Below are positions 58,557 through 64,000 of a stretch of DNA of 64,000 bases, piece by piece (the stretch's first letter is position 1; every line of letters starts with the position of its first letter). The translations under genes and the position numbers were made by a program. The notes under the pieces were generated by a model, which searched no databases, was not told the DNA's origin, and saw only the letters and a program-made list of their open reading frames with translations. Where the stretch lies: NCBI RefSeq assembly GCF_033344935.1, contig NZ_JAWPMM010000001.1:3148001-3212000 (forward strand), given 5' to 3'. Origin of the DNA: Reichenbachiella sp. (GTDB lineage: Bacteria > Bacteroidota > Bacteroidia > Cytophagales > Cyclobacteriaceae).

Positions 58557-59771
58557 TCAGTTATTTTCTCCAGATGGTATTTCTTCAATTGTTTCCATTT
58601 CACTTTCTTCATCCGTGTCAGTGATCATTATTCCAACAGCCATCACAATGGCAGTAAGAAGAATAATCTGGATAATAAGAGAATTATTAACAAATGGGAT
58701 TTGCTGTTCGGGCAATATGCTCAAAAAGAGTAAAATGGTAATTAGCCCACGAGGCGCAACAAACAACAAAGGCTTGAATGACAAGCCCGATAATTTGAGC
58801 TGTAAGCTTCGAACCATAAAGAACAAGACCACTATTCCAATCGACCAAGACAATGTTTGAATATTGAGAATATCTGCCGTTTCTAATAAAAAGCCAAATA
58901 GAATAAAGAATAAGGCTCTCACTAAAAATGCCAACTCAATAGTCAAGTCTTTGAATTTTTCACTTTCAGATTTCAACACTTCTAACTTAAACCTATCTAT
59001 CCAAGCAAACCATCTGAGTTGGTCGACATTCCCAATGAATAGTCCAAATATTAGAATAAATATCAATGCCGGTAGATGATAAACTTTGAGAATCGTGTAA
59101 ATCAAAATCACCAACAATATGATAGGTATAAACTTGACATGATGATCAATTTTTCGAATAAGCAAGGCCAACCCAAGTGTAGCAATAAAGGACACGATGA
59201 CAATAGCAACCAACTGAATACTAAAGTGACCAAATGAAGAGACTCCAATGCTCTCATACATGATCACAAAATTGAAAAACAATACACCCAAAATATCTGA
59301 CAAGCTACTTTCGTAAATGACAAATTCACGATCGAATTCAGAGAGATTGGAAACACTGGGAACTGCTATCGCACTACTAATGATACATAAGGGAACTGCA
59401 TTGGTCAAACATTGAAGAAAGGAGTATTCCCCAACCAATGAAAAAACATAGGCCAGTATCAAAGACAAGCCTACCATCGGCACAAGTGCACCTAACATGG
59501 ATTGTTTAATCAAAGAGATTTTAGATTTATTTAATCGTAATTCCAATGATCCCTCCAACACTATTAATATCAGTCCTGCAGTAGCTAAAACAGGTAAAAT
59601 AGCTGATAGATTAGGTACATTCACCTCAAAGTATTCCACACCCCTTTTTATTGCCCAGCCAAGAATCAACAACAAAATCACTGTTGGAATTTTCGTTCGA
59701 GCTGAAGTCAGGTTGAATAAATAGGCAATCAGCAGCAAGGAACAAAATGTGATAATTATAGCTGTGGTCAT
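58557..59771 (-). CDS. Cation:proton antiporter (CPA/NhaP-Kef-like)
   Basis: 404 residues, very hydrophobic, with about 11-12 membrane segments (Na_H_Exchanger, PF00999-like). Helices such as LFNLTSARTKIPTVILLLILGWAIKRG, AVPLCIISSAIAVPSVSNLSEFDREFVIYESSLSDILGVLFFNF (the conserved ES-x-D-type ion site) and APRGLITILLFLSILPEQ are visible. It exchanges Na+ or K+ for protons at the inner membrane. No C-terminal TrkA domain. The gene is immediately downstream (2 bp) of the GNAT gene that follows it on the map. Confidence 0.9.
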   Translation of the reverse strand: MTTAIIITFCSLLLIAYLFNLTSARTKIPTVILLLILGWAIKRGVEYFEVNVPNLSAILPVLATAGLILIVLEGSLELRLNKSKISLIKQSMLGALVPMVGLSLILAYVFSLVGEYSFLQCLTNAVPLCIISSAIAVPSVSNLSEFDREFVIYESSLSDILGVLFFNFVIMYESIGVSSFGHFSIQLVAIVIVSFIATLGLALLIRKIDHHVKFIPIILLVILIYTILKVYHLPALIFILIFGLFIGNVDQLRWFAWIDRFKLEVLKSESEKFKDLTIELAFLVRALFFILFGFLLETADILNIQTLSWSIGIVVLFFMVRSLQLKLSGLSFKPLLFVAPRGLITILLFLSILPEQQIPFVNNSLIIQIILLTAIVMAVGIMITDTDEESEMETIEEIPSGENN

Positions 59772-59773
59772 AT

Positions 59774-60241
59774 TTAGCTGTTTTTTGTTTTTACTAGTTT
59801 TACTTTTTCAATATGGAAAGAAGTCATCCACTGATCAATCAGGACATACCCCTGCTTCTGATATAATTTAATAGCAGGCATATTAGCGGAGGCTGTTTCT
59901 ACTTCACAACTTTGAGGATTGAATTCGTCTTCTACAAAATCCAACAATTGACGAGCTAAACCTTGCCGAAAAAAATCTGGATCAATCACCAAACTGCATA
60001 CATCCAAGAGTTCATTTTTGAATGATACTTCAATTGCAGCAGCCAGCCTTTCTTTTTCCCAAATACCATAAAACAACGTATCGCTCTTTTGTATAGCTTC
60101 TGAGCTCCTTTGAAGTGGAGGGAAATCTGACACTCCCACTAAATCCGCCTCTACCTTATAGGATCTTTGAAACAGCTGCCAAAGCACTAGTGCCGTATCT
60201 ATATCATGATGTTTTAAGACTTGGATCTTCAAGGCTTTCAA
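59774..60241 (-). CDS. GNAT acetyltransferase
   Basis: 155 residues. Core GNAT fold with LLDVCSLVIDPDFFRQGLARQLLDFVEDEF (about 83-112), whose RQGLAR is the acetyl-CoA loop, and the end NMPAIKLYQKQGYVLIDQWMTSFHIEKVKL. The N-terminal 50 residues (LWQLFQRSYKVEADLVGVSDFPPLQRSSEAIQ) are the substrate-side part. Cytoplasmic. Its stop is 2 bp before the antiporter start, so the two are one transcript; a functional link is not evident. Confidence 0.9.
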   Translation of the reverse strand: MKALKIQVLKHHDIDTALVLWQLFQRSYKVEADLVGVSDFPPLQRSSEAIQKSDTLFYGIWEKERLAAAIEVSFKNELLDVCSLVIDPDFFRQGLARQLLDFVEDEFNPQSCEVETASANMPAIKLYQKQGYVLIDQWMTSFHIEKVKLVKTKNS

Positions 60242-60378
60242 TTATTGCTTTTATGTGCAAATTACTTCTTTTGGCTTAACTAAAATAAAATCTCAAGGAT
60301 AGGTTGGATATCATTTCTCCAAACTAACTTGTGTCTCTTATTTGATTAAAAAGTTGATTAATTATTTGACTTTTGACT

Positions 60379-60816
60379 ATGGAGAAAATCAAAATAGGGA
60401 GAATAGATAAAATTGATCTTCCCGAATTCGGATTAGAAAATATTGAGGCCAAAATAGATACCGGTGCTAACCGTTCGTCGATCCATTGTTCTAAAATTGA
60501 ACATAAAGACTTTGAAGGCGTAGACAGTATCATTTTTAGTATTCCATTGGCTGGCAACGGAGAGGAAAACTCTTTCCACAGTGCAGATTTTTTCAAGAAA
60601 AAGATCAAAAGCTCGTCAGGTCATGTGGAAGAGCGTTATATTATAAAGACGACCGTAGTGCTTTTCGGTAAGCGCTTTAAAACTTCCTTTTCATTAACCG
60701 ACCGAACAGATATGAAGTTTCCCATATTGCTGGGAAGAAAGCTTTTAGCAGGACATTTTGTAGTCGACGTTCAGGAAAAGGATTTATCATTCAAACTAAA
60801 AAACACATTAAAATGA
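60379..60816 (+). CDS. RimK/LysX-associated retropepsin-like protein (Zn_protease/PF05618)
   Basis: 145 residues from the ATG at 60379 ([15 protein letters not shown]); a TTG six bases upstream is less likely. It has the PF05618 pattern [20 protein letters not shown] (DTGA, about 18-37) and the later [35 protein letters not shown], a retropepsin-like fold. The proteins are found next to RimK-type ATP-grasp ligases. Its stop overlaps the start of rimK by four bases (ATGA), so it is translated with it. Confidence 0.9.
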   Translation: MEKIKIGRIDKIDLPEFGLENIEAKIDTGANRSSIHCSKIEHKDFEGVDSIIFSIPLAGNGEENSFHSADFFKKKIKSSSGHVEERYIIKTTVVLFGKRFKTSFSLTDRTDMKFPILLGRKLLAGHFVVDVQEKDLSFKLKNTLK

Positions 60817-61712
60817 AAATAGCTGTATTATCCAGAAACCCAAAATTATACTCTACCAGAAGACTACTGGAAGCGATAGAACAACGAGGGCACCAAGGGC
60901 TAGTTATTGACCACCTGAAATGTGATATTATAATCGATGATGAGGGACCTTCTTTGTATTATGAAGGGGCAAAACTCAAAGATATAGATGCTGTAATTCC
61001 AAGAATTGGAGCCTCAGTCACCTTCTACGGTACTGCTGTGGTTCGACAATTCGAAATGATGAAAGTATTCTCTGCTGTTAGCTCATTGGCCATCACCAGG
61101 TCCAGAGATAAACTCAGAAGTCTTCAAATCCTATCCAGATCAGGCATTGGCATGCCAAAGACTGCTTTTACCAATTTCTCAAAAGAAGAAAATAATACGC
61201 TTGAATTGGTAGGCAATGCACCAGTAGTCATCAAGCTATTGGAAGGCACACAAGGCCTGGGAGTTGTTTTGGCAGAATCAAAAAAGGCAGCCACATCCGT
61301 AGTCGAAGCATTTGAAGGACTAAAAGCAAGAGTGATCCTACAGGAATTCATCGAAGAGTCTGGTGGCGCAGACATTAGAGCTTTTGTAGTGAATGGTGAA
61401 GTGGTAGGTGCCATGAAACGTCAAGGTAAAGAAGGCGAGTTTAGATCCAATCTTCATAGAGGTGGAAGCGCCAATATTATCAAATTGAAGCGTGCAGAAA
61501 AAGCTGCTGCTCTGAAAGCCGCAGAAGCTATGGGACTTAAAATAGCAGGTGTAGACATGCTGCAATCCAAAAGGGGACCTTTAATTCTAGAAGTCAACTC
61601 CTCTCCTGGTTTGGAAGGTATTGAAAATGCTACAGGAGTGGATATTGCGGGGAAAATTGTAGAATACATCGAGACCAGCAGTCAAAAGAAAAGGAAAAAG
61701 GTAGATGCTTAA
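60813..61712 (+). CDS. rimK: RimK-type ATP-grasp glutamate ligase
   Basis: 299 residues, against 300 in the E. coli RimK. An N-terminal RimK domain ([27 protein letters not shown], about 1-95) and an ATP-grasp (about 100-285): [52 protein letters not shown] and [22 protein letters not shown], the Mg/ATP ligands. RimK adds glutamate residues to the C-terminus of ribosomal protein S6 in Proteobacteria; in Bacteroidota the target may differ. Middle gene of a tight three-gene operon. A typical rimK-PF05618-AstE order supports the name. Confidence 0.92.
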   Translation: MKIAVLSRNPKLYSTRRLLEAIEQRGHQGLVIDHLKCDIIIDDEGPSLYYEGAKLKDIDAVIPRIGASVTFYGTAVVRQFEMMKVFSAVSSLAITRSRDKLRSLQILSRSGIGMPKTAFTNFSKEENNTLELVGNAPVVIKLLEGTQGLGVVLAESKKAATSVVEAFEGLKARVILQEFIEESGGADIRAFVVNGEVVGAMKRQGKEGEFRSNLHRGGSANIIKLKRAEKAAALKAAEAMGLKIAGVDMLQSKRGPLILEVNSSPGLEGIENATGVDIAGKIVEYIETSSQKKRKKVDA

Positions 61713-61715
61713 ATA

Positions 61716-62669
61716 ATGGAACCGCAGGACATTAAAATTGCGGGCATAACCATTGCCCCAGGCGAAGAAAAGCAAATAGATGCTCAAATCGCCAAGCTTC
61801 CCAGTCGAACACCGATTGACATTCCTATCATCGTCAGTCGATCAACAAAACCAGGCCCCACCCTACTCATTACAGGTGGTATGCATGGCGATGAGATCAA
61901 TGGCATTGAAATCGTTCGGAGAATCATAGCCAACAATTATCATCGCCCGCTTATCGGCACCATGATTTGCATTCCTATACTCAATGTCTACGGGTTTATA
62001 AATTTCTCCAGACAAACGTCTGATGGAGGAAAAGATATCAACAGAAGTTTCCCAGGTACGCGAAACGGTTCTTTGGCCAGTCAATTGGCTTATCGACTTA
62101 CTCAAGACATTTTGCCTTTAATCGACTATGGTATAGACTTCCATACAGGTGGCGCACGTATCAATAATTATCCTCAAGTCAGAGCGCAATTAGATGATCC
62201 GAAAAATCTAGAATTGGCGAGGGCATTTTCTCCCAAGTTCATGATTCACTCCCCCTTTCGGGAAAAATCGTTTCGAAAAGAAGCAGCAAAGGCGGGAAAA
62301 TCAATTCTTGTTTATGAAGGAGGTGAATCTTTGAGGCTTAGAAAGCATGCGATTGATGTAGGCGTCAATGGGCTGCTCAGAGTCATGAAGCATTTGAATA
62401 TGAGAGAAGAGGCGCCCGTTTCGAAAGGCGGTCTGTATCATATAAAGAAATCTTCTTGGCTTCGGGCTAAGTCAGCAGGTATTTATCACTCATTTTGTAG
62501 AACGGGAGAATTTATAGAAAAAGGAACCGTAGTAGGATTAATTACTGGCCCCTACGGAGAATTTGAACACAAAATGAAAGCGCCGACTTCAGGATATGCT
62601 ATAGCTATCAACAACAAACCTGTAGTCAACCGCGGAGATGCATTGATTCATATTGGATTTGAAGAATAA
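61716..62669 (+). CDS. Succinylglutamate desuccinylase/aspartoacylase family (M14 zinc carboxypeptidase-like)
   Basis: 317 residues. Zinc ligands LLITGGMHGDEINGIEIVRRI (His/Glu, about 50-70) and YGIDFHTGGARINN (His about 140), and RQTSDGGKDINRSFPG (about 100-115) are the AstE/aspartoacylase motifs of M14. It hydrolyses an acyl or peptide bond of N-acyl amino acids or gamma-glutamyl products. Starts 3 bp after the rimK stop. Co-occurrence with the ligase suggests making and removing a glutamate modification. The operon ends in a hairpin at 62673-62699. Confidence 0.92.
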   Translation: MEPQDIKIAGITIAPGEEKQIDAQIAKLPSRTPIDIPIIVSRSTKPGPTLLITGGMHGDEINGIEIVRRIIANNYHRPLIGTMICIPILNVYGFINFSRQTSDGGKDINRSFPGTRNGSLASQLAYRLTQDILPLIDYGIDFHTGGARINNYPQVRAQLDDPKNLELARAFSPKFMIHSPFREKSFRKEAAKAGKSILVYEGGESLRLRKHAIDVGVNGLLRVMKHLNMREEAPVSKGGLYHIKKSSWLRAKSAGIYHSFCRTGEFIEKGTVVGLITGPYGEFEHKMKAPTSGYAIAINNKPVVNRGDALIHIGFEE

Positions 62670-62672
62670 GAA

Positions 62673-62699
62673 AAGCCGCACCCTCCGGCGCGGCTTAAA
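62673..62699. terminator. Bidirectional terminator between convergent genes
   Basis: AAGCCGC (62673-62679) and GCGGCTT (62690-62696) pair perfectly, with A/T runs on both sides. It lies between the stop of the AstE-like gene and the stop of the permease gene at 62720 and can end both. Confidence 0.85.
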
Positions 62700-62719
62700 A
62701 CTCAACTTGAAATCAATGC

Positions 62720-64000
62720 TTATTCTTCTCGTAGGGATTTGACTGGATTGAGTCTGGCAGCTTTCCATGATTGGAAACCCATAGTCAACCAGGCGATCGC
62801 AAAAGCCAATATCCCTATTCCTATAAATGTCATGGGTTTAATATCTGTTCGATAAGCAAAGTCTTCCAGCCAGTAGCCCATGGCGAAATAGGCCGCTGGA
62901 ACTGCCAAGGCAAAAGCTACTGCAACTAACTTGATAAAGTTTTTTGACAGCATAAAAACAATCCCTGATATCGATGCTCCCAGTGCTTTTCTGATACCAA
63001 TTTCTTTGGTTTTCTGTTCGGCAATAAATGACGCCAACCCGAATAACCCTAAGCAAGCGATCAAAATACCCAGAATAGCAAAAACAGAAAATATCTTTCC
63101 AATTTTTTGTTCTGCTTCATACATACTATCAAACTTCTGATCCATGAAACTATAGGTAAAAGGCTGTCCAGGTGCGATATCAGACCATGTACGCTCTATG
63201 TCAGCTATGGTCTGCTGAATGTTCTCAGTATTGACTTTAAACAAAGCAAATCCTGTACTTCTACCTAAGGAGAAAATCAACGGTGTGATGTTATCACGTA
63301 GTGATTTGTAATGAAAGTCCTCCATCACTCCTATTATTTTAAGTCCTACAACCTCTGGTTCATCCTGACTGCCCTCATAGGTGTAAATTTTATCTCCAAC
63401 GGGATTTTCATAACCGAACATTTTAACAGCGGCTTTGTTGATCACCACTGCATTACTGTCCGACAAAAATTCTTTTGAGAAAAACCTTCCTTCGGCCATT
63501 TCTATACCCATGGTCTCTAGATAATCATGATCGACTCTAGCTCTATTGGTTACTAAACTTTGATCCGCCTCCCCTGAAGGAGTTTTAAAATAAAGATCAC
63601 TATTATCATTCCCTCCTACTGGAGTAAAACTAGCGACAGTGGCATTTTCCACATTAATATTTCGCTTGACTTCCGTCTTAAAAGTCTCTACTTTTTTATC
63701 CAATATCCAGGCATCTTCCACCATCAGAATCTGATCTTTATTAAAACCCAGTTTCTTATTTTGGATAAAGGAGAGTTGATCAAAAACTACCGCTGTACCA
63801 ATCATGAGCACGATCGAAATACTGAATTGAAAAACCACCAAAAGGCTTCTAAGTGCACCACTCTTCATTCCCAATTTCACTTTCCCTTTTAATACTTCTG
63901 CGGGCTGAAATCTAGATAGATAAAAAGCAGGATAACTTCCTGCAAACATTCCCACCACCAGCATAATGCCGAACATCAACAAGACATATGAGCCACTGAA
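62720..64000 (-). CDS. ABC transporter permease, MacB/FtsX type, 5' end outside window
   Basis: The frame is open to the right edge (427 codons seen, more beyond); the likely full length is about 800 residues, with two FtsX units. The visible part has a membrane segment (about 5-20 of the seen part), a periplasmic core of about 200 residues (VENATVASFTPVGGNDNSDLYFKTPSGE ... GIEMAEGRFFSKEFLSDSNAVVINKAAVKMFGYENPVGDKI) and a terminal FtsX block with FAEQKTKEIGIRKALGASISGIVFMLSKNFIKLV. These duplicated permeases, common in Bacteroidota, are exporters of unknown substrate, and end with the motif RLNPVKSLREE, as here. Confidence 0.92.
   Translation of the reverse strand, partial: FSGSYVLLMFGIMLVVGMFAGSYPAFYLSRFQPAEVLKGKVKLGMKSGALRSLLVVFQFSISIVLMIGTAVVFDQLSFIQNKKLGFNKDQILMVEDAWILDKKVETFKTEVKRNINVENATVASFTPVGGNDNSDLYFKTPSGEADQSLVTNRARVDHDYLETMGIEMAEGRFFSKEFLSDSNAVVINKAAVKMFGYENPVGDKIYTYEGSQDEPEVVGLKIIGVMEDFHYKSLRDNITPLIFSLGRSTGFALFKVNTENIQQTIADIERTWSDIAPGQPFTYSFMDQKFDSMYEAEQKIGKIFSVFAILGILIACLGLFGLASFIAEQKTKEIGIRKALGASISGIVFMLSKNFIKLVAVAFALAVPAAYFAMGYWLEDFAYRTDIKPMTFIGIGILAFAIAWLTMGFQSWKAARLNPVKSLREE

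Overview
The window looks like a chromosome segment of a member of the Bacteroidota, most likely a marine Cytophagales (Reichenbachiella/Fulvivirga type). The grounds are AT-rich DNA, many lipoprotein and signal-peptide genes, DUF1343, DUF4136 and DUF6443-type proteins, a split transketolase, few Shine-Dalgarno sites, and promoter-like boxes resembling the Bacteroidota TAnnTTTG element. The genus is a guess. No rRNA, tRNA or CRISPR array was seen.

Layout. 1-13.1 kb is housekeeping and envelope genes: a repeat-containing secreted protein cut by the left edge, an FMN reductase-like protein, a LolC/E-type permease, a NamZ-like muramidase, a rhodanese lipoprotein, acetyltransferases (one fused to a MarR regulator with a 16-bp palindrome in front of it), an EamA transporter, TolB-like, DUF4136 and beta-barrel proteins, and an MsbA-like ABC exporter. 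13.2-14.8 kb is a debris zone with a hicBA toxin-antitoxin pair (hicA frameshifted), small gene remnants, REP-like palindromes and terminators.

14.8-30.7 kb, all on the minus strand, is the most unusual part: an RHS/polymorphic-toxin island. Three adjacent secreted genes (1045, 887 and 1981 aa) appear to be one RHS/DUF6443 architecture split over separate polypeptides. The last carries tandem Ig-like repeats, the RHS core and a variable C-terminus (CT). It is followed by a small membrane-anchored gene, then by two displaced core+CT cassettes, each followed by a lipoprotein gene (candidate immunity). The cassettes carry near-identical copies of the RHS core, as expected for recombinational exchange of toxin tips. 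Divergent from the island lie an ECF sigma factor and a membrane-anchored TPR protein (probable anti-sigma), which converge on a 1044-aa TPR-CHAT protease-like protein.

35.5-52.5 kb returns to core functions: a barrel/TPR envelope pair, holA, a hydrolase, a tail-specific protease, the two transketolase subunits, a class III aminotransferase, an aspartyl protease with PDZ, an M23 peptidase and an FAH-family enzyme. At 52,586-53,967 an IS3-family element with a 3-bp target duplication sits in the last codons of a DUF4136 gene, gives it a new stop codon and separates it from its terminator. 54.6-64 kb holds a HAD-like lipoprotein, an arylsulfatase with its formylglycine-generating enzyme, a cation/proton antiporter, a GNAT, a three-gene RimK cluster and the C-terminal part of a MacB/FtsX-type permease cut by the right edge.
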